Positions 1-9,954 of a DNA stretch of 36,061 nt are shown piece after piece (positions within the stretch are counted from its first letter, which is position 1; every line of letters begins with the position of its first letter). The DNA lies in contig CAUYUJ010019902.1 in the NCBI GenBank assembly GCA_963575745.1, forward strand, positions 1-36,061, given 5' to 3'. The stretch comes from Prorocentrum cordatum. Its lineage: Eukaryota > Sar > Dinophyceae > Prorocentrales > Prorocentraceae. Under the pieces are notes generated by a model. The model was not told where the DNA came from, ran no database searches, and saw only the letters and a program-made list of their open reading frames with translations. A program made the position numbers and the translations under genes.

Positions 1-369
1 TGAAGAAGGTAGCCAACGCAGGCGAGGCGGCGGGGCCGCGTGTCGCGGCCTGAGGACGTCAGCAGGTGATCCTGCTCTGCGTGAGCTCTTTACAGCCGAG
101 CCTGGCTTGGGTGATGCCAGGCAATTCGCACGGTCGTTGCGTGCCGTGAAATGTATGTACAGGGATGGATGGGATGATCGGGTTAGGATGACATTTCGAG
201 GTGAGAAGGCGATGAGAGGATGACGAGGTGAGGAGGCGAGGGGATGAGGCGAGGTGGGGAGGCGAGGAGGTGAGATGGGGAAGGGGGATGGAGGACCAGG
301 GTGGATAACTAAGCAGAGCAGGCACGATATTGAAGAAATATCGCAAGTGCGAGAGCGAACATCGCAGAC
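1..369. other. Intergenic stretch, no gene seen
   Basis: No convincing coding region was found on either strand. Bases 200-290 are a degenerate purine-rich run of GAGGCGAGG and GATGAGG words, which keeps short frames open by chance. A short perfect hairpin, GATATT and AATATC around GAAGA, lies near 327-343. Confidence 0.5.
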
Positions 370-515
370 TAGATGTCACGCAACCGACTGCCCTGCGATC
401 CTGATGGGTTGTCGACCAATTGTTGCAAGCGGCATTCGATCGGATCCGTTCGAATGCCGCCTGCCGAATCGTGTTGGATCGCGGGCCAGTCGGTCGCGTC
501 ATCAGATGGCGTTTC
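370..515. repeat. Imperfect inverted repeat (fold-back)
   Basis: The core around 430-461 is a near-perfect 32-base palindrome with arms GCGGCATTCGA and TCGAATGCCGC around a GGATCC centre. The pairing continues outward with gaps: GATGTCACGCAACCGACTG on the left matches the reverse complement of CAGTCGGTCGCGTCATC on the right. Each arm is about 70 bases. Because of this symmetry both strands show similar short open frames, which are artefacts of the fold-back. It may be a decayed MITE-like element. Nothing coding is seen from 516 to 828. Confidence 0.6.
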
Positions 516-828
516 GGCTGGCAGCGCACGCGCGCGACGGCCGCCCAGCATGCCAGGCCGAGGGGTTAGGCAACGGCTGTTTGACAGAGACCGCAGCAGC
601 AGCGCCAGCAGTGGCAATGTATCGAAGTGGATCCACCGCCTGTGGAGCACTGGGCGCGTGAGCTCGGTCGAAGTCGGCGAAGGAGCGAGGGCCAGCATCG
701 ATGACAATAATTCGTGCACCACTTTGCAAAGCTGGAGGCGCATCGGCAAGCGTCCCACTACCAAGTCGAATGCATACAGGGACTACTCTCGGAAGCTATC
801 CAAGGACCGTGTTTTCTTTCAGTGAACA

Positions 829-1012
829 GCGTTTTGTTTCGTAGCAGACTGCGCTGGCGACTGCGGGCGGGCATGTCATATGACAAACCAGCCTGTCATA
901 TGACAGACCAGTCTGTCATATGACATACCAGTCTGTCACATGACAGACTGGTCTGTCATATGACATGCCCGCCTGTCAGTCGCGGCGCGCAGACTGCTGT
1001 GAAACACAACGC
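829..1012. repeat. Hairpin cluster of TGTCATATGACA palindromes upstream of the gene
   Basis: Five copies of the 12-base palindrome TGTCATATGACA (one reads TGTCACATGACA) are spaced about 20 bases apart by linkers such as GACCAGTC. The cluster is itself a palindrome: GGCGGGCATG at 866 pairs with CATGCCCGCC ending at 973, and the pairing extends imperfectly outward to GCGTTTTGTTTC at 829 and GAAACACAACGC ending at 1012. The right edge lies 27 bases before the ATG of the spliced gene. The same palindrome recurs just after that gene's stop codon (4367-4406). Confidence 0.8.
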
Positions 1013-1039
1013 CGCAAAAAGAACCCCCAGAAGACCAAG

Positions 1040-4033
1040 ATGCCACCGCCTTACCAAGCCAAAGTTCCACTATGGGACAAGCGCACTGGCAAGCAGGTCA
1101 CGCGCGTCGTCAACTTCCTACTGCTGACAGAACAGTTGGACGTTGCCATCGCACCAGGAGAAGAGATGGACTGGACGCACATGGATGAGCGACAGGAGCA
1201 TACACAATAAAAAACACTCGCAACGACACCACGCGACAACTATACGGAATCTACATGCCGACATACACGAGGCTGTAATACACTCTCTAGCTCCACGACC
1301 CCTCCGATCCTGGAACGCCCCCGTGCCCACGAAGACAAATCGGTGAACTGAGCGATGCTGCAATACACATCTCCGCCCAACACCACTCAAACCCACACAG
1401 TCTTTCCCCGACCTTCCGTGAAGGAGCCGCTCCGCGAGGCGGCGCACGAGTGGTCAGACAGAATAGGCTTCGACCGAGCTGCCACTGACAAGCTGATATT
1501 GTGCGGGCTGTGGGGGGATGGCGCGCCTTATCACACGCGAGACTCTATTTACCTATGGACCCTCACTGCGCTCACGGGAAAGTACCTGTGGCGCGACAGA
1601 ACCGTGTGATTCCTCACACCCCGCCCCGCCCCCCGCCCCGCAATGAACGCTTGCGTTCCTCGAGGGGGGAGGGGGCTCGAGCAAGCCATGGAGAGAGAGA
1701 GACAGAGAGAGAGAGATAAACAGCGAGCCAGATATATACAGCGAGAGAAAGCTGTACATAAGAGAGATAGATCGAGATGTGTGTATATAGAGAGAGGGAG
1801 ATAAGCGGAGGGGGTAACACCACTCGAGGGCCGCGCGTGTGATGTGGCTCACCGTCCCCCCCAGGTCTCGCAAGCGTTTTTGGTTTGGGTGCTTCGGCAA
1901 GCGCCAGACGTGCCAGTGCGGGTGCGCAGGCAAGTGCACGTTCACGGAGGCCCGATTTCCGTTTGCGTCGATGTTTGGCTGTCATGCTCCTCCCGATCTC
2001 GTCCCCCTTTTTTTTCTTTTTTTTTTGGTTTTTTTTTTGTTGTCCTTTCTTTTTTTTTTTTTTTGTTTCTTTCTCTTTTGTTTTTTTTCGTTCTTTTTTT
2101 TTTTTTTGTTCTTTTTTTTTCTTTTTTTTTTTTTTCTCTTTGTTTTGCTTTATTTTTTTTTTTTTTTTTTTTTTTTTTTTCTTTTTTTTTTTTTTTCCTC
2201 CCCACCACAACCATAATTGGCTTCCTCCGTCACGCTCTCTGCCACCTCTCCTCCCAACCCGCTCCTCCCCTCGTCATCGCGCCCTCCTCGCCATTCCGCT
2301 CTCAATAGGGGGCGGCCGAACGTCGGCGCCAACGAACTGCCGCGGTCGCGTTTGAATACGGCGGTCACCCCTGCCAACGCTGGGACGGCTTAGAGGTTCT
2401 ATTTTTTTTGCGAACCTGGAAGTCCCAGCGTGCGGCAGCGTTGACAGCCCGCCTCCCGCCTAGAGGTTTGGCGCGTTCTCGGGTGGATGTTCACGTATTG
2501 GCTGGCGGGGAAGTGGCCGTCAAAGCGGCGCGACGATTTGCCATTCGCAGACTCCCCGTACTGGGGTGATCGGGATAGGGCTGCGAAGGCAGCTCACGAC
2601 ATGAGGATACCTAGGGGTGCGTGCATAGATATTCGCGGGGACTGGGCGTGGTACAAACAAGTCTTCAATGTGACGGGGTGGAGGGGGGGGCCTCCCACGG
2701 CGAGAATATGTTATCGGTGTGCTTGCACGGTCGAGCAGATGGGAGAGTTCGGGAGACATGCGCGATGGCGCTCCACCATTTACACGGCTAAGTCGTACCT
2801 CGAACTATTGCTACACGGCACCTTGGACATGGACCTGGAACCGTTGGCACTACCAGGGTTTTCGTGGAAAATGTTGCGCCCAGGGTTAATGCGCGTCGGC
2901 TGTCTGGGCGTCACGTCCGAGGTCAATGGGAACGTGCTGTGGGAGGTGTTTAAAGAACTAGGCGGAGCCAGGTCCAATCCGCTGGAGGCGCCGCTCTGTG
3001 CAGAACGAGTTTCAGCGCAGGCGCATGCCGTGGCATCAGCCCTGTGAGCGACGCACGCGGGATGCGGCGGAGAAGCCACAAGGCTGTTGTCATGGATGGT
3101 GCACACGCTGAAGCACGCTTATAGGTTCGGCGCCATCCTTCGCTCTCCACCTTCCTCTCACTCTCCCTCTCCCTTCGCCCTTTCACTCGCCTTCTACACC
3201 CCCGCTCCCTCTCCCCAGCTCCCCCCCCGCCCGCAATTTCTCCCACCTGCTCTTGGCGGGGAAAGGTGCGCGACAGAGGGGCAGCCCTTCCCCATTCCGT
3301 CCATTCACCGCCCACCACCTCTTCACCCTTCGCCTCGCCCTCCCTGCCCCGCCCATTTCACACCTCCTGACCACGCCCTTCCCCTCCCATCATCCTCGCC
3401 TTATTCCTGCTCTGGCGTTTGTTCCGCCATCTTGTGCGGTGGAGCCCTGGACCCCAGGTGCTGACGAAGCTGGAGCTTCTTTTGAATCTGGCTGCGCGAG
3501 CTTTGGGCACGACGTGTCCGATCCAGCACCTCACCCTCGGCATGATTCGGGCGAAAGCAGGCCAAGCACCGAAACTCAAAGCAAAAGCAGCCGAAGGTAG
3601 GTACATGGTCCCGATAATCGAATATATGCTGGCGAATCTCCTTCCGTGCACTACGCCCCGTTCCCAAGCACGGACGGCGAGGGGGTAAACGGAGGCGGGA
3701 GGGAGGCGGGAGAGGGACTGGACGAGGGTGGATGCGGGGGACACGTCCGCCTCGAGGATGAGATGCGTTATGCTGCTCGCGAGAACATACGACGAGTGCA
3801 AGAATTGGGATCCTGCGGCGAGCCCGTTTAGAGTGGCAGATCTCGCACGCAAGCACTTAGAATATTACAGGGTGATGCGGGATCACTACGCCCTGGATGA
3901 CAAGGCTTGGGGGATCAAGCCGAAGCACCATATGTTTTTGGAGCTCGCCGAAGCGTGCTCGCCAGGAAACCCGACGGACCGAGGGGGGCAAGGGTGTCTT
4001 CGGCCCGTTCTCCATCTCATTTTCCCTATCCCG

Positions 4034-4104
<71 letters not shown>

Positions 4105-4331
4105 CCTCTCCTTCGCCGCCCTCCCCATCACCATCTCCCCCTCCTCCTCTCTCTCCCCTGCCCCTGTCTCCCCGCCCGTGTCCATCCTCCACCTGGTTCC
4201 AGCAGGATCATTGGGAGTACATGGACGAATCTGAGATTGGAGCCTGCTCTGAGTTGGCTGAGACGGTGCACCCTCCCCTGTTGCACGTGCGTGTCATTGA
4301 GAAGCACCGCTTGACGAGTGCCGAACTCTGA
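1040..4331 (+). CDS. Seven-exon gene for an unnamed 494-residue dinoflagellate-type protein
   Basis: Exons are placed at 1040-1195, 1424-1581, 1865-1949, 2466-2987, 3458-3645, 3727-3976 and 4206-4331. They sum to 1485 bases, so the frame closes exactly on the TGA at 4329. Introns begin GA, GT, GC, GC, GT, GA and end AG. The ATG at 1040 is the first in frame after the hairpin cluster and starts MPPPYQAKVPLWD. Visible landmarks are a GLWGDGAPY segment in exon 2, a Cys-rich TCQCGCAGKC (residues 120-129), IRGDWAWYK near 190-198, ICYRCAC near 214-220, PGFSWKMLRPGLMRVG near 263-278, KAAEGRYMVP in exon 5, IKPKHHMFLEL in exon 6 and YMDESEIG near the C-terminus. From memory this order matches a large uncharacterised family in dinoflagellate genomes; no function is known to me. 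The cysteine clusters suggest metal binding, and a transposase origin is possible but unproven. No signal peptide or membrane segment is seen. The last donor could be at 3977-3979 because GA is duplicated. Confidence 0.78.
2007..2196. repeat. T-rich tract inside intron 3
   Basis: About 190 bases are nearly pure T with scattered C and G. They lie in the 516-base third intron of the 1040-4331 gene (1950-2465), on the coding strand, so the transcript would carry a long U-rich run some 270 bases before the acceptor. Long Phe- or Lys-rich open frames here are caused by the homopolymer and are not genes. Confidence 0.85.
2377..2431. repeat. Intron 3 hairpin near the splice acceptor
   Basis: ACGCTGGGAC at 2377 pairs perfectly with GTCCCAGCGT ending at 2431. 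Inside it, GAGGTTC pairs with GAACCT around a T-rich loop. The hairpin ends 34 bases before the inferred acceptor at 2465. Confidence 0.6.
4037..4097. repeat. (CT)n microsatellite inside intron 6
   Basis: About 60 bases of pure CT repeat lie within the last intron (3977-4205) of the upstream gene. They open all forward frames as Ser/Leu repeats, which are not coding. Confidence 0.9.
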
Positions 4332-4366
4332 AAACGTAATTCCCAGCCAGGCTGGGTGACAGACGG

Positions 4367-4406
4367 GGCCTGTCATATGACAGACCAGTCTGTCATATGA
4401 CAGGCC
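4367..4406. repeat. 40-base palindrome just after the gene's stop codon
   Basis: GGCCTGTCATATGACAGA pairs with TCTGTCATATGACAGGCC around a four-base centre. It contains two copies of the TGTCATATGACA word joined by GACCAGTC, the same word and linker as the cluster at 829-1012. It starts 36 bases after the stop codon at 4331, so the gene is bracketed by the same hairpin unit. It could act as a 3'-end structure or be an element end. Bases 4407-4526 hold nothing recognisable. Confidence 0.8.
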
Positions 4407-4526
4407 TGGGGTGGCAGAGAAGACGGGTACGGGGACGGTGCGTAAAGAAACCTAGATAGGCAAGGCCCTCTCCCCCAAAAGCTCGTTATCTTCGTCCACC
4501 TCTTCCTTCCCCCCCCTGCCCCCCAG

Positions 4527-4924
4527 ATCCCGACGTCGTTTTTGTTTTACCGCGACGCGGCCCCTCCTGATGGTCCAGCTTTTCATCGCGAATCGTTGCG
4601 CGACGGTCCCAGGGCCCGTTGACGGCCCCAAGGAGGCCCACGACGTCGAGGGCACCAAGAAACATGGCCAGAAAACGCCCGTCGTCGTCGGAGACCTGGG
4701 GAAGAAGTCGCGGAGGAGGAGGAGGGCCGCAGGAGGGCCTCTTCCCTCGGCCGCAGGGCGCTGCTGCTCTTCCCCCTCTCACATCACCGACGTCGCGGGA
4801 AACATACTATGTGTTTTGTTCCTTCGGAAGGCCCTCAACGGGCCTTGGGACCATGAACATTTGCCGCAAGGACCCACGGAAGAGGAAAAAACGGGGTCCA
4901 CTGCGAAAAAAACGACGTCGGGAT
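4527..4924. repeat. Imperfect inverted repeat, about 400 bases
   Basis: ATCCCGACGTCGTTTTT at 4527-4543 pairs with AAAAACGACGTCGGGAT ending at 4924. GGTCCCAGGGCCCGTTGACG near 4605-4624 pairs with CAACGGGCCTTGGGACC at 4836-4852. The centre lies near 4727. Both positional pairs fit one axis, so this is a single fold-back with diverged arms. It is likely a decayed non-autonomous element. No coding function is supported. Confidence 0.65.
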
Positions 4925-4941
4925 GTGGAAGGTGTTATTCT

Positions 4942-4942
<1 letters not shown>

Positions 4943-4982
<40 letters not shown>

Positions 4983-5312
4983 TCTCTCTATCTCTCTCTC
5001 TCTCTCTATTTCTCTCTCTCTCTCTCTCTTTTGCGTCTCTCTCTCTCTCTCTGCTTCTCGCGATGTGTGTAAGATGATGATATAATGACAGAGATTTGTG
5101 TATATGATGGCGGTGGTATGAATAGCGTGTGTGATGGTGCATATATATACATAACCATATAAACGATTACATATATACATACACAATTATATACATATAT
5201 ACATGTGTATATATGTATATATACAGACATATATGTATATATATATATGTATGAATGTACATATGTATGTAAACCTATATATGTGTATATATATAGACAT
5301 ATATATATATAT
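4943..5312. repeat. Microsatellites: (CT)n then AT-rich (ATATAC)-like repeat
   Basis: Bases 4943-5063 are CT repeats with a few interruptions. Bases 5064-5139 are a short non-repetitive joint. Bases 5140-5312 are ATATAC, TGTATAT and related words. Cys/Tyr/Ile-rich or Arg/Glu-rich open frames here are repeat artefacts. The AT-rich block ends right where the GC-rich retrotransposon begins. Confidence 0.85.
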
Positions 5313-5362
5313 GCGGGTTCCGGCTTTCTTTTGCGGGATCCCACTATGCGCGCGCGCATGTT

Positions 5363-5797
5363 GTGGGGAAAACCCTAAAGTATCGCAGGTACCAGGCGGA
5401 GTTGACATCCCCACAACTTTTTGTAGGATTGGATCCTCTGGGCAGGGTCCCATCCCCCGAAGAGCGGGCGCGAGCAGTGGGCCTTGGGTCCTACTACCGG
5501 TCCTTAGACATCAGGGGGAGAAGGCTCTACGATGCCGTAGGGATCCATTGCGACCCTAGGTGCCTCCAACGCAGACTCGTTTCCTCCATCCTGGCGTGGA
5601 GCAGGGGCGAACCCATACCCGGACAGCAGCATGAGGCACCGACCGAGAGGCACATGTGGACTGCATGGAGACAGGCGCGCAGCTTCGCGGACAGAAACTG
5701 TCCCTGGGCACCGCTCGCCGAAAACCCTTTCCCAGATGACATAGTACGAACCATGCTGCAGCAGCGGCATGTCGAACACGGGCCGCCGCTCCCCTAG
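5363..5797 (+). pseudogene. LINE N-terminal region, function unknown
   Basis: An open frame of about 145 codons precedes the endonuclease and lies in a different frame from it. It is basic and rich in Arg, Pro and Trp, with no zinc knuckle or coiled coil that I can identify. It opens on GTG, and no in-frame ATG gives a convincing start, so the true N-terminus is unclear. The endonuclease frame is already open from 5740, so the two overlap by about 58 bases. This could be a frameshift in one original polyprotein or a separate first ORF. Confidence 0.5.
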
Positions 5798-6720
5798 ACT
5801 CGCCTGAAGACCCAGGGTCGCTGTACCGCGCCCTCGGGTCTCCCCCGACCACGAATCTCGTTCCGGGGGCGAGAACTAGAGCTTGGCAAGCCGCCAGCTC
5901 CTCCCTGGGACGCGCCCTGGCGCTACACTGTAACTACACCGTCCGGCGGCCGCGTTCCCTCTGGGCCTACCTGCATGCAACCGCCTGGGACAACCCCACG
6001 TGGGCGGACTTGTGCGGGGACCGGTCTTTGCGGACTTTAGTTGGTGCAATTGCTAACGCCACTCAGCCCGGCACGCTCAAACTGGGCTGCTGGAACGTCA
6101 GATACCTCAAGAGCACGACTGCACACAAGAACATGATCAAGCACGCCATCCTAACGCAGATGACCACCAACGGGAGGATCGGACTCATACAGGAGACCCA
6201 CTGGACTGAGCATGAAGCGGCCGTCTGGTCCACCGTGTTCCACGCACGCACCCTTACCGCATCACCGGCCTACATAGGACCAGCTGGGGGCCGCGCCGGC
6301 GGGGTGGCAATCCTCATCCCGCATGGCACGGCGCTTCTCCGGACCGAAGACCTTGTCCCTGGGTGTGCCGTCGCAGCCACGATCAGACGAGGTGAAAGCA
6401 CCTACCGCCTGGTATCGGTGTACCTCCCTCCGTCCAGGAAGGCCGAAACCATAGATGCCATTCGTCAGGCCATCGAGAGATGGGATGACACCCCCACATA
6501 CTGGGGAGGTGACATGAACATACAGGTTGACAACCCCAGAGATGGCGAAACTGACGAGGCTGCGGCCCTCTCCGACCTACTCGCGCAGACAGGATCTAGC
6601 GTCTGCCACTGCGACGGGCCCACCAGGGTGGATGCAGACAACGAGTCGCAAATCGACATTGTCGCGTGCCCTTACCGACAGCTTGGGGCCTACGGAGTCA
6701 GGAAGGCATGGGGGCCGTCT
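5740..6720 (+). pseudogene. LINE AP-type endonuclease domain
   Basis: This domain nicks target DNA to prime reverse transcription. The frame is open from 5740. Motifs of the exonuclease-endonuclease-phosphatase fold are visible in order: CWNVRYL (6088), IQETHW with the catalytic Glu (6193), GGVAILIPHG, VSVYLPPS with the conserved Tyr, GGDMNI with Asp and Asn (6511-6519) and QIDIVA (6649-6666). The final Ser-Asp-His motif falls near 6716: the main frame reads PSGTTGRP, while the next frame reads NHRAP, so a one-base change has split it. The main frame runs on to 6861 but is probably no longer the native one after about 6720. Confidence 0.8.
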
Positions 6721-7280
6721 GGAACCACAGGGCGCCCCCAGAACTTGCAGAGACAACACCATTCGGGCCGGTGGCTTGCGCCTGCTCCCGAGCGAGGCGC
6801 ATGCGGAACTAAGAGCCCTCTACGCCTTCCTCGAGCGTACCTTCGGACTGCCCGTCATTGACCTGGCCGGCCTCCTACAACCCGCCGACTGGGTCCGTCC
6901 GGCGTCCCCTGGTCAGTTCCCAGCTAGACACAGGGACAACGACGATGGTGAGGGGGAGAGAGAGACAGGAGCCTTCAGCTCCCCCCCCCGGCGCCCCCCC
7001 TGGTGGACGATTACACCGTCCCCCTCATTCCCGCCCTTCTCACTCTTGGTCGCCACGCCATGTCGGCGGCCATGCAAGACTGGTGGAGGAAGTGGCACAG
7101 GAGCAAAACCAACCGCTCACCAGGTACCCTGCTCGCTGCGGCGGCGAGATCCGAGTCCAGCACACGCCCAGTGGGGACGCTTGCGGCCTGGCTTGCCGAG
7201 TACGAGTGGGACGGCAACGACCTGACCCCCCAACAGGCCGCCCTTTGGCTGCGGAAGTTGGACAACGACACTCCTCAGAG
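6720..7280 (+). pseudogene. LINE linker between endonuclease and RT, frame-broken
   Basis: Coding-like sequence continues in changing frames. One frame carries PSEAHAELRALYAFLERTF and PADWVRP up to a C-rich run near 6980-7000. Another then carries IPALLTLGRHAMSAAMQDWW and GTLAAWLAEYEW from about 7003 to 7280. C-runs at 6979-7000 are likely indel sites. No catalytic motif is expected in this part of a LINE and none is seen. Confidence 0.55.
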
Positions 7281-8820
7281 ACGGCCCGACTCACCCCCGT
7301 GCAAAGGGGCCCCAGCGTCGAACGCCCCGCTCTCGCCTCGCACTACCGCACGGGCCGTGAAATCGTCGTCAAAACGCACGCCATTCTGGGTGTGCGTGAC
7401 ACTGATGGGAGGTGGAAGGAACGCGCGAAAGAAGTCGACGACGTCCTATGGCGGAGCCGGAGCCAAAACTGGCAAACTGCCCTCCCCCCCCCCCCCTCCC
7501 CCCAGCTGCGGACCGAATCCTTGACGAGTATTTCAGGCACAAGGATCTTGGGCAGTTCCCGGATTCAGTGGGGCAGGATTGCCTCCCTCGTCCTGGGCCC
7601 AAGCGGCAGTGCTCCTGGGGTGGATGGAGAACCGTGCGAATTGTACCACCCTGGGGCCCGCTTCGTTGCCTGCCTGCTTGCCCAAGCCTGGTACGCCGCG
7701 GATCTGAATCCAGAGCTCATAGACTTGGTCCTAGGCCCCTCCATCGATCTATTGGTTTGGATCGGCAAAAAGGCAGCCGCGGAGCTGCCCAACGATATGC
7801 GACCCTTGCAACTCCCCACCTGCCTACGGAGACTGCACGGTGCGACCATTGCCGACCGCCTCGGCCCTGTGATCGAACCCAGGCTCAGCCCTAATCAAGC
7901 GGCCAAGCGGGGGGGGCAGTGTGGTCGCAACATCACATCCGCCACTAACCACCTCGCCCTGGACCCGGTGGCCGACACCGAACCCGGACCATCGTGGACA
8001 GCCCTGCTTGGCGAGCACGAGAGGCCGTGGACCAATACACACAGTGCGCCACAAGATACTTGGGCCCAGCTCTCAGCACTGCCGTCCTCTTCTGTGACCA
8101 GAACAAAGCTTTTGAACGCATATCCCTGCAATGGATGGGGCAGCTGACGGAGCGTTGGCAACTCCCCAGCTGGCTCCTACACTCTGTGGACGCCCTGGTC
8201 AGCAGCAGGAGCGTGCGCACCTGCAAAGGGAAATGCAAGAGCAGGATAAGGAGGCTCCTCCGATCCATCGGAATGGGAGGCACCGCCTCCCCGCTCCTCT
8301 GGTGCTTGGGATATGACCCTCTCATCAGCGCCCTTGCTAACATCACCGGGGCGGATGACCCGACGTACGTGGACGACTTGGCCGCACTTCTAGGCGCCAC
8401 TGCCCAAACACTCCGTGCTGGCATTGCGCTGCCGTGGCTCGCAAGGACGGCGGGGCTCCTGGTTGAAGCCCACAAGTGCAAGGGAATCGAGGCGCCATCC
8501 AGAATCGACGTCAGGCAACATCTAGCCACTGCCCCCGTGGACTTCACTGACAATGGCACCGCGACGACGGTCGCGGGCCTTCCGGCGGCACTTATTCTGG
8601 AAATGATCAAACGGACCGGTGGACTGGACAGCGCTGCGTTGTGCACTCCCTGGAGCTGCCCCTGCAAGTGCAACTTCAAAACGGCGCTGGTTCCAGCCAG
8701 CAACCACGAGTGGTGGAGACGCGCCATGGACTACACTCCTTTCGGCTCTTCCGCTGTGCGCCCTAAGTGGCCCAACCTCGGCGCCTGCGTCGTATCTCGG
8801 GCCGCCGAAGGAGAGATCCT
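7280..8820 (+). pseudogene. LINE reverse transcriptase core (YVDD)
   Basis: RT copies element RNA into DNA at the nicked target. Fingers-type motifs are seen near 7615-7665 (APGVDGEPCELYHPGA) and 7795-7935 (MRPLQLPTCLRRL, then SPNQAAKRGGQCGRNI). The palm follows in another frame: FCDQNKAFERI with the first catalytic Asp (about 8095), IGMGGTASPLLW as motif B, and TYVDDLAALL with YVDD at 8366-8377. The frame change lies between 7915, where there is a run of eight G, and about 8000. YVDD is less usual than F/YADD in LINEs. The palm frame stays open to 8974, but the likely native frame switches near 8820. Confidence 0.85.
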
Positions 8821-9954
8821 ACCGCCCGGGGCACCATGGCCCGAGGACAGCTCGATGCCCTCGTCGCGGGCACTTGGGGCAAACCTCTCCCCAAGCTCCG
8901 GGACAGAGCCATGGCCCTGCACCTCGCCAATATGTCACCTAGCAAAACTGCCCTTGCCTGGAATACCTATCTGATTGCGCTCATCCCCTACCCCTCGCAC
9001 TACTCCCTCCCCGACACCGTTCATGAAAGGGCGTTCCGTGCCCACCTTAGAGTCGCTCTCGGCCTCGCATCCGCTTCCTGGATTCCCGACAACATTCTCA
9101 CTGGCCTGGGCATCCGCTTCCAGGTTCCCGGCTGCCCCAAGTGCCCGGTCGCCACCTCGCGTGCAATTGCGGCCAGGGCACACGTCCTGGACGACCTGTG
9201 GGGCCCGCCACAGTCACGGCACAAGGCCGGGAGAAGGTGGAAGAAACTTGTGAAATGGGCTCGGGAATTCCCCCCGCGGCGCGAGCCCCTCAGACCCGGC
9301 TCCAAGGTACTGACCGACTCCAGGGCTGCCGACTTAATCAACCGTGCGGTGAGAGAGCCCCCCCGACTGCGGGCTCGCTACTTCGGTCGGGTGGTCTATG
9401 TCGCGGCCTGGGCGCAGCTCCACGGGCACATCGTCAACATGTGCTTCACCACAACCAGCGACGAGCGCAGATGGGCACGGACAGATGGCGCGGAATGGTC
9501 TCTCCTGGGACACTGTGCATCCTTTACCGAGGCACACCACGTCCTCCGACTCCTGGCCAATGGGCTACCCGGTTCTGCGCGCCAGCGAAGAGTGGCAGAC
9601 AGGATCCCCCACCAGTGCAGCTGCGGCGGACCTGCCAAGAGAGTTTGGCTCACGGCCGGCCAACGAGATGACGGACAGGCCTGGTGTGACACCTGCCTTG
9701 GGTCCTGGAGTGGTGAGGCCGTCCTCTGGCCTCTCCTAGACGACGACGCCCTCCCCGAAGACCTGCGCCCACTCGCTGCCGAGCGAAGAAGGCACCATGC
9801 TAGCATTAGCGTCTCCATGCGGCAAGGACTCTACGGAGCCTGTCCTCTATGTGGTCTTGGAGAAGCCACAACCGAGCACGTGTGGTGCTGGTGCCCCGCG
9901 GCTGCCCTTGCCTGGGAAAAAACTAGGGGGGCCCAGACCATCCCAGGGACCTAG
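8820..9954 (+). pseudogene. LINE region after RT with Cys/His zinc knuckle
   Basis: An open frame of about 380 codons follows the palm. It contains WNTYLIALIPYP, DLWGPPQSRHK and a C-terminal CPLCGLGEATTEHVWCWC at 9841-9894, the Cys-Cys-His-Cys knuckle commonly found after the RT of non-LTR elements and thought to bind nucleic acid. A second Cys pair pattern, CSCGG and CDTC, occurs about 60 residues before it. It stops at 9952-9954 just after AAAAAA and GGGGGG runs, while the RNase H frame picks up at once, so one base has probably been lost or gained there. Confidence 0.7.

Noticed and set aside
254-825. Overlapping forward and reverse open frames of 130-150 codons
   Set aside because: They lie over the inverted repeat at 370-515, so both strands encode similar peptides by symmetry; no motif is present.
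7945-8727. A 260-codon reverse-strand frame opposite the RT palm
   Set aside because: It is a shadow of the forward RT, which carries the catalytic motifs; the reverse product has no recognisable domain.
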